Source of the DNA: JABFRJ01 sp033812735
GTDB taxonomy: Bacteria; Pseudomonadota; Alphaproteobacteria; Rhizobiales; Hyphomicrobiaceae
Assembly (NCBI GenBank): GCA_033812735.1
Contig: JAPXTA010000005.1
Location: 1 to 64,000 of the forward strand
Reading direction: 5' to 3'
Length of the DNA stretch: 64,000 nucleotides
Position 1 is the first letter of the stretch. Every line of letters begins with the position of its first letter. The notes beneath the pieces are model-generated. The model saw only the letters and a program-made list of their open reading frames with translations. It made no database searches and was not told the origin of the DNA. Shown here piece by piece: positions 27,581-35,656 of the stretch. The position numbers and the translations under genes are program-made.

Positions 27581-28399
27581 ATGCGCAAGGGGTTGTTGGC
27601 CGCCATCGGATTGACCGTTGCTTTGGCGATCGCGGGGCCCGCCGCCAGCCAGGACAACGAGGGCGTCAAAGTCGCTCGCAAGTCCGTCTTCAGGTACGCC
27701 GTTAGTGCCGATTCGATCGAGCAGCAGGCGGCGTTGCAATACACGAACATGACGCGACAGGCGTTCCAAAAGCGGGCGTTACTGCCCGAGGACCATCCGA
27801 CGGTCCAGCGGTTGCGCAAGATTGCGCGGGATCTGTTGCCTGGCGCGACCAAATTCAACGAGCGCGCCAAGGACTGGAAGTGGGAAGTCAATGCCCTCAA
27901 CTCGCCGCAGATCAACGCCTTCTGCATGCCAGGAGGCAAGATCGCTTTCTTCACTGGCATTCTCGACAAGCTGCAGTTGACCGACGATGAGGTCGCCATG
28001 GTCATGGGGCATGAAATCGGCCATGCGTTGTGGGAACATGCACGCGAGCGGGCCGGCAAGGGGATGGCCGTCAATGCCGGCCGCGTGGTTGCAGGGCTGG
28101 TGTTTGGGCAGCTCGGCGACGTCGTCGGCGCGGGAGCAGGGTCTCTCGCCAATCTCAAATTCTCGCGCAATGACGAACTCGAGGCCGATCTGATTGGCCT
28201 GGAGCTTGCCGCGCGGGCCGGCTACGACCCTGCCGCCGGCGTCACGCTATGGCAGAAGATGGCGAAGGCGTCGCAAGGTGCGCCGCCGCAGTGGCTGTCG
28301 ACCCATCCGTCCGGTGCGACGCGGATCGATATCATCAAGAAGCATCTCCCCGAGGTTCAGGGGCTATACGAACGCGCCAAGCAGCGGCGCGCCGGTTGA
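27581..28399 (+). CDS. M48-family metalloprotease, exported
   Basis: Periplasmic zinc protease of 272 residues. A signal peptide (RKGLLAAIGLTVALAIAGPAAS) is followed by the M48 core: QINAFCMPGGKIAFFTGIL, the zinc motif HEIGH at residues 144-148 in VMGHEIGHALWEHARER, the third ligand glutamate in SRNDELEADLIGLELA, and the substrate segment LSTHPSGATRIDII. Such proteins (LoiP/BepA-like, without TPR repeats here) take part in outer-membrane protein quality control. SD GGGAG lies 10 bases before the ATG. Alone on its strand. Confidence 0.92.
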   Translation: MRKGLLAAIGLTVALAIAGPAASQDNEGVKVARKSVFRYAVSADSIEQQAALQYTNMTRQAFQKRALLPEDHPTVQRLRKIARDLLPGATKFNERAKDWKWEVNALNSPQINAFCMPGGKIAFFTGILDKLQLTDDEVAMVMGHEIGHALWEHARERAGKGMAVNAGRVVAGLVFGQLGDVVGAGAGSLANLKFSRNDELEADLIGLELAARAGYDPAAGVTLWQKMAKASQGAPPQWLSTHPSGATRIDIIKKHLPEVQGLYERAKQRRAG

Positions 28400-28414
28400 C
28401 GCACGCTCTTCTCG

Positions 28415-28609
28415 TCATGCCGTGCGCATGGGTGTCGCTATGCTCGGCATGCTTGTTTTCTTCGTGAGGAGTTCCAGGGCTTGGCGCATGCCAACGGGAC
28501 GTGGCGCTTCTGCGGGTTCGGCGGCAGTGATCTTTGCGACGGCCATCAAAGCGAGGCAGGCGAGGCCAAACCCGATCAGAACGCTGTAGCTGTATGTTTG
28601 GCGACGCAT
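28415..28609 (-). CDS. Possible small membrane or secreted protein
   Basis: A 64-residue frame beginning MRRQTYSYSVLIGFGLACLALMAVA, which reads as a signal or anchor helix, followed by a short polar part. A weak AGG lies about 9 bases before the ATG at 28609. It converges with the M48 gene and no family is recognised, so it may not be expressed. Confidence 0.4.
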   Translation of the reverse strand: MRRQTYSYSVLIGFGLACLALMAVAKITAAEPAEAPRPVGMRQALELLTKKTSMPSIATPMRTA

Positions 28610-28756
28610 GACCGACCTCGATGAGCTTCATCGGATCTGTCGCTGCGAGGCGAACAAAGGTTCATGGCATGCACGGCTGCTCTACGCCGCGTGTGGCTTG
28701 TGACTGCCGGGAGCGCGAGGCATCGTCCGCCACCTGCTTCGTGACCTTGCGAGACC

Positions 28757-29674
28757 ATGGCGACTTCTACGACCCATCATCCGCCTTCGCTCGACTTCAG
28801 AGCTGCGGCCATCCTGACGCTATGCTGTGTCATCTGGGGCGTCGGACTCGTGATGGTGAAGACGGCAAATGCGGGCATCTCGCCGATGTTCAATGCGGCC
28901 CTGCGCTCGATCGTCGGTGGCATTCTTCTCTACCTGATCGCGCGTTGGCGCGGGGTAGATGTGTTCGAGCGCGATGGGACGCTTTGGCCTGGCATTCTTG
29001 CTGGGTTGTTCTTCACTGCCGAGTTCGTCGGCCTGTATACAGGGCTCGTCTATACGTCGGCGGCGCGAGGCGTCCTGTTCCTCCACGCGGCCCCTTTCAT
29101 TGCGGCGGCCGGCGAGCACTACCTCATCCCCGGGCACCGGCTTAGCAGGATGCGCGTTCTTGGACTCGTTGCCGCCTTTTGCGGCTTGGCGCTCGCCATC
29201 AGCGAAGGGCTCGCCGCCGGTAGTGGCGGGTCGACCCTTGCCGGCGATCTTCTCTGTCTTTTCGGTGGCGTAATGTGGGGGGCTTTGACCGTCGTCGTGA
29301 AGGCGACGCCACTCGGGCGGATCGCGCCGGAGCGGTCAATGCTCTACCAACTCGCGGTATCAGCTATTGTTCTGATGGCGTTGTCGTTCGCGAAGGATGA
29401 GGCGGGAATTGTGTCGCTGTCACCGGCGGTCGTCGGCGCATTTCTCTACACCGCACTTTTGACGGTCGTCTTCGGCTACACGATCTGGATGTGGATGCTG
29501 CGGACCTACTCGGCGGCGAGCCTGCATTCGTTCACCTTCCTGACGCCGATTTTTGGGGTTGTCGCGGGGCATCTGATGCTCGGTGAGCCGATCGGATCGT
29601 GGCTGCTCGGCGGGCTCGTCCTCGTCGCCGCCGGCATTTACCTCGTGAACCGGCCTCAGCCAGCGAGGCTTTAG
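28757..29674 (+). CDS. DMT-superfamily transporter, EamA type
   Basis: Inner-membrane exporter-like protein of 305 residues with two EamA domains and about ten helices. The first half includes ILTLCCVIWGVGLVMVKTAN and the segment ALRSIVGGILLYLIARW; the second repeats the pattern with LLCLFGGVMWGALTVVVKAT and ends FLTPIFGVVAGHLMLGEPI, GGLVLVAAGIYLVNR. Substrates of this family vary (amino acids, metabolites) and cannot be inferred. The rnpB RNA gene follows 47 bases downstream. Confidence 0.9.
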   Translation: MATSTTHHPPSLDFRAAAILTLCCVIWGVGLVMVKTANAGISPMFNAALRSIVGGILLYLIARWRGVDVFERDGTLWPGILAGLFFTAEFVGLYTGLVYTSAARGVLFLHAAPFIAAAGEHYLIPGHRLSRMRVLGLVAAFCGLALAISEGLAAGSGGSTLAGDLLCLFGGVMWGALTVVVKATPLGRIAPERSMLYQLAVSAIVLMALSFAKDEAGIVSLSPAVVGAFLYTALLTVVFGYTIWMWMLRTYSAASLHSFTFLTPIFGVVAGHLMLGEPIGSWLLGGLVLVAAGIYLVNRPQPARL

Positions 29675-29686
29675 TCCTGGTTTTTC

Positions 29687-29715
29687 TTGACCCTGTCGAC
29701 GATCCAGCCCACATG
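29687..29715 (+). promoter_or_regulatory. Possible rnpB promoter
   Basis: TTGACC at 29687-29692 matches a -35 box. Seventeen bases later CACATG (29710-29715) is a weak -10, placing transcription start close to the first base of the RNase P helix P1 at 29722. The -10 is poor, so this is tentative. Confidence 0.35.
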
Positions 29716-29721
29716 CCGCAT

Positions 29722-30114
29722 GCCAGTCGGTCGGACGATCGCTGCGGGGGTAACCCTGTGGAGGAAAGTCCGGGCTCCATGGACAAACGGTGACGGCTAA
29801 CGGCCGCCGGGGGCGACCCCAGGGAAAGTGCAACAGAGAAGAGACCGCTGCCGGTTCGCCGGCAGCAAGGGTGAAACGGTGGGGTAAGAGCCCACCGCGT
29901 CCCTGGCGACAGGGATGGCACGGCAAACCCCACCGGGAGCAAGACCAAATAGGGGCGACAGTGCGCGCGGGAAACCGCCGCGCAGGGCTTGTCCAAGCCG
30001 TCGCCCGGGTTGGTTGCTCGAGGGACCGCGCAAGCGGTCTCCCAGACGAATGATCGTCGCGGGCGATGCCGCAAGGTTTCGTCCAGACAGAACCCGGCTT
30101 ACAGACCGGCTGGC
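29722..30114 (+). ncRNA. rnpB: RNase P RNA, type A
   Basis: Catalytic RNA that trims the 5' leaders of tRNA precursors. The ends pair as helix P1: GCCAGTCGGTC (29722-29732) with GACCGGCTGGC (30104-30114), with one G-U pair. Conserved cores are visible: GAGGAAAGTCCGGGCTCC near 29760, the GGGTGAAACGGTGGGGTAAG segment near 29868, GGCAAACCCCACC near 29922, and ACAGAACCCGGCTTACAG near 30087. The length of about 393 nt is normal for alphaproteobacteria. Reading frames across this region are accidental. Confidence 0.97.
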
Positions 30115-30207
30115 ATAACTTCTGCCGACGCAAGTGTACGGAATACTTTGACTTTAGATCTCATTTGTCCGATCTTTCGGGGGCAAAGGGGTAAGCGAGC
30201 CAAGGTC

Positions 30208-31098
30208 ATGCGTATCGGTTTCGCGGAGGGGGCGACTTCTGTCGAAGCCCTAAACGGGTGGGTTGAACCGCCTCCCTTGGGGCGCGTGCGAGAAACGCGT
30301 TCTCCGCACGGCCGTGACGAACAGCTTGGCGCGATTTTCCGTCAGATGCGGGCTGTGGTCGGCCTCAACCAAGCCGCGTTGGCGCGAAAACTCGGCACCG
30401 ATGTCAGCGTCATCATGGATCTCGAGGCTGGGATTGCGGATGGGCTTCCGCCTTGGCGCGACTTGGCCGCGATTGTCGAGCGACTGGCTTTCGTCGCCGG
30501 GGTCGACCCGTCACCTATCTTGACGCGATTGATGCAAGTGTCGTCGGCGGCAAGCCCCGCTGGACCTGTGATCGACGGCAGGGCCGCCTATGCGGTGATC
30601 CCGCCGCCACCGCGCTCGGTAGCGCCACCCGTCTCTGTCCCTGTGCTGCCGTCTGTCACGGCGCCTGGGTTCGCTGGGAGCGCGCCGGCATCCGCCGGTG
30701 TGGCCGGCGGTATCCAAAAGTTTCGCAGCCCAGAGCGGGTTGTTGCACGAACGGCGGCAGTGGTTCCCGCGCACAAGCACAGCAAGGCTGTTCAGGTGGC
30801 GGCTTCAAGCGACACTGTCGCGCCTGTCAGTCGTTCGCGCTCGCCTGGGCGCAAGATCGGCCGGGTGGCAGGGCCGTTGGTTTTGCTCGGCCTTTTGATT
30901 GGCGGGTACTTTACCATCCAGCACTTGCCGCAGTTCGCGTATCAATCGGTTGGCTTTTTTCCCCGCCGGCTCCACGAGCCCGTCCGCAACATCATCGATC
31001 TCGCCGTGGCACACACGGCGGCCGTGAAAGACGGGTTGAGGTGGATCGATGTCGGCGACCCCAGGCTTCGGAAGGGAGACCGCCACAAGTCACGATAA
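30208..31098 (+). CDS. HTH-domain protein with one transmembrane helix
   Basis: 296-residue protein that pairs an N-terminal Cro-like helix-turn-helix (residues about 38-95; IFRQMRAVVGLNQAALARKL, then TDVSVIMDLEAG) with a Pro/Ser/Ala-rich linker, a transmembrane helix (PLVLLGLLIGGYFTI, near 230-245) and a C-terminal part of about 50 residues. The layout is like the cell-shape protein RodZ, though the C-terminal domain is not RodZ-like and the linker is longer. The ATG at 30208 is chosen; the longer reading starts inside rnpB. Function unknown, possibly envelope- or chromosome-linked. Confidence 0.7.
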   Translation: MRIGFAEGATSVEALNGWVEPPPLGRVRETRSPHGRDEQLGAIFRQMRAVVGLNQAALARKLGTDVSVIMDLEAGIADGLPPWRDLAAIVERLAFVAGVDPSPILTRLMQVSSAASPAGPVIDGRAAYAVIPPPPRSVAPPVSVPVLPSVTAPGFAGSAPASAGVAGGIQKFRSPERVVARTAAVVPAHKHSKAVQVAASSDTVAPVSRSRSPGRKIGRVAGPLVLLGLLIGGYFTIQHLPQFAYQSVGFFPRRLHEPVRNIIDLAVAHTAAVKDGLRWIDVGDPRLRKGDRHKSR

Positions 31099-31220
31099 TG
31101 GTTCTTTTTTGGATGTGATGTATAAGTTATTATTTCCTTCAGTCGAACTCTGGCTTGCCAATCTGCGACAAGTCATTGAAGAGACCTTGTTGGTTTAAGG
31201 TTTCATTTTGGAGGCCAGTT

Positions 31221-31427
31221 TTGACCGCTGACATTATCAATTTGCGGCGCGCGCGTAAGGCGCATGCGCGCGTCGAAAAGGACAAGCAGAGTGCCGAGAA
31301 CCGTGCGCACTACGGCCGCAGCAAGGCTGAGAAAGTGCGGACAGATCAGGCGCGTGAACGCATTCGCCGCGAGCTCGATCAGGCGCGGCTTGGGGTGGCC
31401 TCCGAGGACGACGGGGTAGCGTCATGA
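31221..31427 (+). CDS. DUF4169 family small protein
   Basis: 68-residue basic protein starting at a TTG (31221) with GGAGG ending 6 bases before it. The opening ADIINLRRARKAHARVEKDK and NRAHYGRSKAEKVRTDQARE is the DUF4169 pattern, restricted to alphaproteobacteria. It overlaps the next gene by ATGA, so the two are coupled. No function is known; the highly charged helix suggests nucleic-acid or protein binding. Confidence 0.85.
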   Translation: MTADIINLRRARKAHARVEKDKQSAENRAHYGRSKAEKVRTDQARERIRRELDQARLGVASEDDGVAS

Positions 31428-31717
31428 GCCAACCTGCTGACAACAGTTTGGACCACGCAGCGGCGCCACCAAAACGGGCGTCGGGCAGCGCTCGGCCCAT
31501 CAAGCGATCATTCACGATCGCGGGTCATGCGACTTCGATATCGCTGGAGGCGGCCTTCTGGGATGCTTTGAAGCGCGCGGCTCTCGATCGCCGACTTCCG
31601 GTGGCGCGACTCGTCGCGGAGATCGATTCGCAGCGCGGTGATACAAATCTATCCAGTGCCGTGCGCGTGTGGATCTTGACCGATTTGCAGCAGCGGCGCA
31701 TTCCGGATAGCGGCTGA
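31424..31717 (+). CDS. Ribbon-helix-helix domain protein (RHH_4)
   Basis: 97-residue protein with a ribbon-helix-helix fold of the RHH_4 (PF13467) type. It has the strand KRSFTIAGHATSISLEAAFW, then helices around DALKRAALDRRLPVARLVAEID and NLSSAVRVWILTDLQQRR. Such proteins are small dimeric DNA-binding factors. It overlaps DUF4169 by 4 bases and this pair is conserved across Hyphomicrobiales. Target unknown. Confidence 0.85.
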   Translation: MSQPADNSLDHAAAPPKRASGSARPIKRSFTIAGHATSISLEAAFWDALKRAALDRRLPVARLVAEIDSQRGDTNLSSAVRVWILTDLQQRRIPDSG

Positions 31718-31769
31718 CGGCGGTGATGACCTGCCGGGCGCGCCATAGGATCCGCCTGGAGGAGACGTC

Positions 31770-32930
31770 ATGAAGCTGTCCGGCAACTGGAACTATCCGA
31801 CGACCGTCAAGTTCGGTGCGGGCCGGATCAAGGAGCTCGGCCAGCATGCCAAAGCGGTCGGGATCAAACGGCCGCTGATCGTCACCGACCCGGTCGTCGC
31901 CAAGTTGCCGATCATGAGGGCGGCGACCGACGCGCTTGAAGCCGAGGGCATCAAAGCGGCCATCTTCGCGGCAATCAAACCCAATCCGGTCGCGGCCAAC
32001 GTTGCCGATGGCATCAAGGTGTTGCGCGACGGCGGGCACGACGGGGTCATCGCCTTCGGCGGAGGTTCGGCACTGGATGCCGGCAAGGTCATCGCCTTCA
32101 TGGCAGGGCAGACGCGGCCGATGTGGGACTTCGAGGACATCGGCGACTGGTGGACGCGAGCCAACCCTGACGGAATCCTACCGATCATCGCCGTTCCTAC
32201 GACAGCTGGAACGGGCAGCGAAGTCGGCCGCGCCGGTGTCATTACCGATGAGACAACGCACACCAAGAAGGTCATCTTCCACCCGCTGATGATGCCGAAG
32301 GTGACGCTGTGCGATCCGGAACTGACGGCTGGAATGCCGCCCGTTGTCACCGCCGGGACCGGGATGGACGCCTTGGCGCATTGTCTCGAGGCGTACTGTG
32401 GACCGTTCTATCACCCGATGGCTGACGGTATTGCCGTCGAGGGCATGCGGCTCGTAAAGGAGAATCTGGTTGCGGCGTACAAGAACGGCGGCGATCTTGA
32501 CGCGCGTGCTAATATGATGAGTGCCGCTGCCATGGGTGCGACGGCGTTTCAGAAGGCGCTCGGGGCGACCCATTCGCTCGCTCATCCGGTGAGCTCGCAC
32601 TACGACACGCATCACGGCATGACTTGTGCGTTGTTCATGCCGTACGTGCTGGCGTTCAACCGGCCAGCGATCGAAACGAAGATTGAGCGGGCGGCGGCAT
32701 ACATGGGGCTCAAGCCGACGTTCAGTGGTTTCATGGACTATGTGCTGGAGCTTCGTTCCTCGCTTGGTGTGCCGCACACGCTCGCCGGCTTGAAGGTCGA
32801 TGATGCAAAGTTCGAGGTGATGGCGGAGATGGCGCCCAAGGACCCGACGGCCGGGGGGAATCCGCTGCCGATCGACAAGGCGATCTGTCTGAGGCTGTAC
32901 CGGCAGGCGCTCGACGGGAAAGTGGGCTGA
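31770..32930 (+). CDS. Iron-containing alcohol dehydrogenase
   Basis: NAD(P)-linked group III alcohol dehydrogenase, 386 residues. Nucleotide site: AFGGGSALDAGKVIAF and PTTAGTGSEVGRAGVITDE. Metal ligands by alignment with FucO are Asp200 and His204 (GMDALAHCLEAY), His268 and His282 (ATHSLAHPVSSHYDTHHGMT). SD GGAGGA lies 6 bases before the ATG at 31770. It sits before irr and a glutamine-synthetase-family ligase, a context seen in amine or polyamine breakdown, but the substrate is not known. It should not be taken as methanol dehydrogenase without tests. Confidence 0.92.
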   Translation: MKLSGNWNYPTTVKFGAGRIKELGQHAKAVGIKRPLIVTDPVVAKLPIMRAATDALEAEGIKAAIFAAIKPNPVAANVADGIKVLRDGGHDGVIAFGGGSALDAGKVIAFMAGQTRPMWDFEDIGDWWTRANPDGILPIIAVPTTAGTGSEVGRAGVITDETTHTKKVIFHPLMMPKVTLCDPELTAGMPPVVTAGTGMDALAHCLEAYCGPFYHPMADGIAVEGMRLVKENLVAAYKNGGDLDARANMMSAAAMGATAFQKALGATHSLAHPVSSHYDTHHGMTCALFMPYVLAFNRPAIETKIERAAAYMGLKPTFSGFMDYVLELRSSLGVPHTLAGLKVDDAKFEVMAEMAPKDPTAGGNPLPIDKAICLRLYRQALDGKVG

Positions 32931-33016
32931 GGGCTCAAAGAGTTAACACCCGCGTTGTCGCAGTCCAGTGTCTGGCTGCGGCGGGCTGTCGCAGCATCGA
33001 GCTTCGGCAGTCGCAG

Positions 33017-33046
33017 TTGCGCGATTGGCCTCGGATCGCCTATATT
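33017..33046 (+). promoter_or_regulatory. Possible irr promoter
   Basis: TTGCGC (33017-33022) and TATATT (33041-33046) are separated by 18 bases, 47 bases before the irr ATG. Reasonable sigma-70-type match but not tested. Confidence 0.4.
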
Positions 33047-33093
33047 TTCAACTCGATGCGTTCGCCGTCCGCGAACGCGTGAGCTGGACACTG

Positions 33094-33507
33094 ATGGATA
33101 AGCCCGAGACGATTGATATCGAAGCGTTGCTGCGGCAGGCCGGGTTGCGGCCGACACAGCAGCGCCGAGTCTTGGCCGGGCTGCTGTTCGGCTCCGGCGA
33201 CCGGCACGTGACAGCCGAGCGGCTGCACGAGGAAGTGGAGCACGCGGGTGAGCGCGTGTCACTCGCGACGGTCTACAACACGCTCCACCAATTCAAGACG
33301 GCCGGTCTCGTGCGCGAAATCGCGCTGCAAGGGCAACGCGCCTACTTCGATACGAACACCTCGAACCACTGCCATTTCTTCATAGAGCAGAACGGCGAGG
33401 TCATGGACATTCCCGAGGAAGGGATCCGTGTCGATGGTTTGCCGCAGCCTCCTGATGGCATGAAGATCAGCCACATCGACGTCGTCGTGCGTCTCGTGAA
33501 GGCTTAA
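33094..33507 (+). CDS. irr: Fur-family iron response regulator Irr
   Basis: Irr represses or activates iron and haem genes in Rhizobiales and is degraded or inactivated when haem is available. The 137 residues match its pattern: LLRQAGLRPTQQRRVLAGLLF, AGERVSLATVYNTLHQFKTAGLVREI, YFDTNTSNHCHFFIEQNGEV, and IPEEGIRVDGLPQPPDGMKI, which set Irr apart from Fur. The N-terminal haem motif GCPWHD of Bradyrhizobium Irr is absent, as in many Irr proteins, and the His cluster reads HCH. ATG at 33094; GTG at 33079 is an alternative start. Confidence 0.9.
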   Translation: MDKPETIDIEALLRQAGLRPTQQRRVLAGLLFGSGDRHVTAERLHEEVEHAGERVSLATVYNTLHQFKTAGLVREIALQGQRAYFDTNTSNHCHFFIEQNGEVMDIPEEGIRVDGLPQPPDGMKISHIDVVVRLVKA

Positions 33508-33580
33508 CGACTAGCCCCCTCGACATCGCCGCCAACTGGTCCCACGATGCGATCGATACGATTGGCACGAGGGTACACGC

Positions 33581-34948
33581 ATGCCTGGAAATCTTACGTT
33601 CGATCAGTTGAAGGCGGCGGTCAAAAGCGGCGAGATCGACACCGTCGTCGTCGCGATGACGGATATGCAGGGACGGTTGATCGGCAAGCGGTTCCATGGC
33701 GAATTCTTCGTCAATGGCGGGCACGAGGAGACTCACGCCTGCGACTATCTGCTTGCCGACGACATCGACATGGAGCCGGTGCCGGGATACGCGGCGGCGA
33801 GTTGGGACAAGGGCTACGGCGATTTCGTGCTGAAGCCCGATATGAGCACGCTTCGGCGCATCCCGTGGATCGAGGGGACGGCGCTGGTGTTGTGCGACGT
33901 GCTCGATCATCACCATCACGACGTCGCGCATTCGCCGCGCGCTATTCTGCGGAAGCAGCTTGCACGTGTCGCCGAGCGCAAGATGAGCGTGCTGTGTGCG
34001 TCCGAGCTCGAGTTCTATCTGTTCGACGAGAGCTTCGAGAGTGCGATGGCGAAGCGCTATCACGGCCTCAAGACGGCCGGCGCGTACATCGAAGACTATC
34101 ACGTGCTGCAGACGACCAAGGAAGAAGGCGTGATGCGCGCGATCCGCAAGGGGCTCGCGGGCGCCGGCATTCCGGTCGAGAACTCCAAGGGCGAGTGGGG
34201 GCCGGGGCAAGAAGAGATCAACGTGCGCTATGCCCCCGCGCTCGACATGGCCGACAACCACGTCATCCTGAAGAACGGCATCAAGGAGATCGCGCACGCG
34301 CAGGGCAAGGCCGTCACGTTCATGTCGAAGTGGCGGTACGATCTCGCGGGGTCGTCGTCGCATATTCATATGTCGCTGTGGGACGAGGCGGGGAAGAAGC
34401 CGCTGTTTCACGATCCCAAGGCCGAGTACACGATGAGTGAGCTGATGCGCTCGTTCGTTGCCGGGCAAATCAAGTATGCGCCCGATATGACGGTGTTCCT
34501 CGCGCCCTACATCAACAGCTACAAGCGGTTTCAGGCGGGAACGTTTGCGCCGACCAAGACGGTGTGGAGCCGTGACAATCGCACGGCCGGGTTCCGGCTC
34601 TGCGGCGAGGGCACGAAGGGCATCCGTATCGAATGCCGTGTCGGCGGCGCGGATCTCAATCCGTATCTTGCGTTCGCGGCGCTGATTGCAGCGGGGCTTG
34701 CGGGGATCGACGAGAAGCTGAAGCTTGATGCGCCGTTCTCGGGCGACGCTTATGCGGTGAAGGAGATCCCCGACGTGCCGAAGACGCTGCGCGCGGCGAC
34801 GGTGGCGCTTGAAGAGTCAAAGGTGATGCGCGCGGCACTCGGCGATGGCGTCGTCAATCACTACGTCCATACTGCCAAGTGGGAACAGCTCGAATACGAT
34901 CGCCGCATTACCGATTGGGAACTGATGCGCGGGTTCGAGCGGTATTGA
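33581..34948 (+). CDS. Glutamine synthetase family ligase (GlnT/PuuA-like)
   Basis: ATP-dependent gamma-glutamyl ligase of 455 residues. The active-site residues of the family are seen: ELEFYLF, HIHMSLWDE, the ATP loop NRTAGFRLCG and the terminal RIECRVGGADLNPYLAFAA. Lengths and the N terminus (MPGNLTFDQLKAAVKSGEID) fit the PuuA, GlnT and gamma-glutamyl-methylamide synthetase group rather than GlnA. With the alcohol dehydrogenase nearby, amine or polyamine assimilation is plausible. A degraded copy of its last 72 bases occurs at 35449-35520. Confidence 0.9.
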   Translation: MPGNLTFDQLKAAVKSGEIDTVVVAMTDMQGRLIGKRFHGEFFVNGGHEETHACDYLLADDIDMEPVPGYAAASWDKGYGDFVLKPDMSTLRRIPWIEGTALVLCDVLDHHHHDVAHSPRAILRKQLARVAERKMSVLCASELEFYLFDESFESAMAKRYHGLKTAGAYIEDYHVLQTTKEEGVMRAIRKGLAGAGIPVENSKGEWGPGQEEINVRYAPALDMADNHVILKNGIKEIAHAQGKAVTFMSKWRYDLAGSSSHIHMSLWDEAGKKPLFHDPKAEYTMSELMRSFVAGQIKYAPDMTVFLAPYINSYKRFQAGTFAPTKTVWSRDNRTAGFRLCGEGTKGIRIECRVGGADLNPYLAFAALIAAGLAGIDEKLKLDAPFSGDAYAVKEIPDVPKTLRAATVALEESKVMRAALGDGVVNHYVHTAKWEQLEYDRRITDWELMRGFERY

Positions 34949-34954
34949 GTCGGC

Positions 34955-35443
34955 ATGCAGCAGATATTAAATGGCGGCGAGCGAGTGGTGTTCGGACCGA
35001 CTTGGTCCTGGATCATCGCGCAAGCGGCAGCATCAACGGCTGCTGGTGTTGGCACGGTCATTTTATTTCGAACAACCATAAGCGACTTCAGTCGAAGCGT
35101 CGCTCCGATGCTCGCAATGCTTGTCGCGCTGGGTGTCCTCCGGCTTTTTGATCGGCCGGTGCTCTTCGTGGATCGAAGCCCGCTAAAGGTGACTTTGGCG
35201 TCTGGCTGGGTGCCGATTTTTCGCACGTCGATTGCATTTGAACGCAGTGAGCTGTCCGACGTGCTGGTCGAGAGCACCAATGCCGACGAAGGCAATCCAA
35301 CACGCGTCGTGCTTCTCGCAACTTCGGGCACAGGCTATGTTCTCGCGAGCGGCCAGGAGTTGCAATGCCAGATGGTGGCATCGCAAGTGAGGAATGCGAT
35401 CTTTGCTACTGGTCAGAGTGACAAGGATGAGCATCCGACGTGA
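34955..35443 (+). CDS. Membrane protein of unknown function
   Basis: 162 residues, not recognised. Two membrane segments are visible (WSWIIAQAAASTAAGVGTVIL and SVAPMLAMLVALGVLRLF), followed by a soluble beta-rich stretch. It starts 6 bases after the ligase stop and ends just before a decayed copy of the ligase's 3' end, so it occupies the interval between two copies. Its base composition looks less GC-rich than the ligase. Possibly acquired or a relict; it may be translated. Confidence 0.55.
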   Translation: MQQILNGGERVVFGPTWSWIIAQAAASTAAGVGTVILFRTTISDFSRSVAPMLAMLVALGVLRLFDRPVLFVDRSPLKVTLASGWVPIFRTSIAFERSELSDVLVESTNADEGNPTRVVLLATSGTGYVLASGQELQCQMVASQVRNAIFATGQSDKDEHPT

Positions 35444-35448
35444 CCCCC

Positions 35449-35520
35449 GCACGCTAGGAGCAACTCGAATTTGTTCGGCGCAACACTGAGTGGGAACTGA
35501 TGCGCGGGTGCGAGCGGCAT
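35449..35520 (+). pseudogene. Decayed copy of the 3' end of the glutamine-synthetase-family gene
   Basis: Seventy-two bases align without gaps to 34874-34945, the last 24 sense codons of the ligase gene. By my count 55 of 72 bases agree, including an unbroken 19-base run. In the copy a Trp codon has become TAG and several residues differ (EQLEFVRRNTEWELMRG). It lies downstream of the hypothetical membrane gene, so the interval between the copies is 503 bases. Confidence 0.75.
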
Positions 35521-35612
35521 GAATTGGGCAGCTGGTACGGGTGAGCGGAAGGACCTGCTTGTTTGACGGCGGCGAGCCTCGAAATGTTTGCTTTGCGGCT
35601 CGTTGACGTGGG

Positions 35613-35630
35613 TCCCGGCCTGCGCCGGGA
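35613..35630. repeat. Short palindromic repeat (REP-like)
   Basis: TCCCGGC (35613-35619) and GCCGGGA (35624-35630) pair around a 4-base loop, followed by TGACG. A near-identical copy lies at 38559-38576 and a related one at 62055-62075, so this is one member of a dispersed family. Confidence 0.75.
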
Positions 35631-35656
35631 TGACGAATTTGATGGACGGGTGAGCC

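Noticed and set aside
29790..30118. Short coding frames inside rnpB
   Set aside because: They coincide with conserved RNase P RNA segments and are not translated genes.
33467..34468. 333-codon minus-strand frame opposite the glutamine-synthetase-family gene
   Set aside because: Exact overlap with a gene full of conserved motifs; the antisense product shows no family pattern and is a GC-codon shadow.
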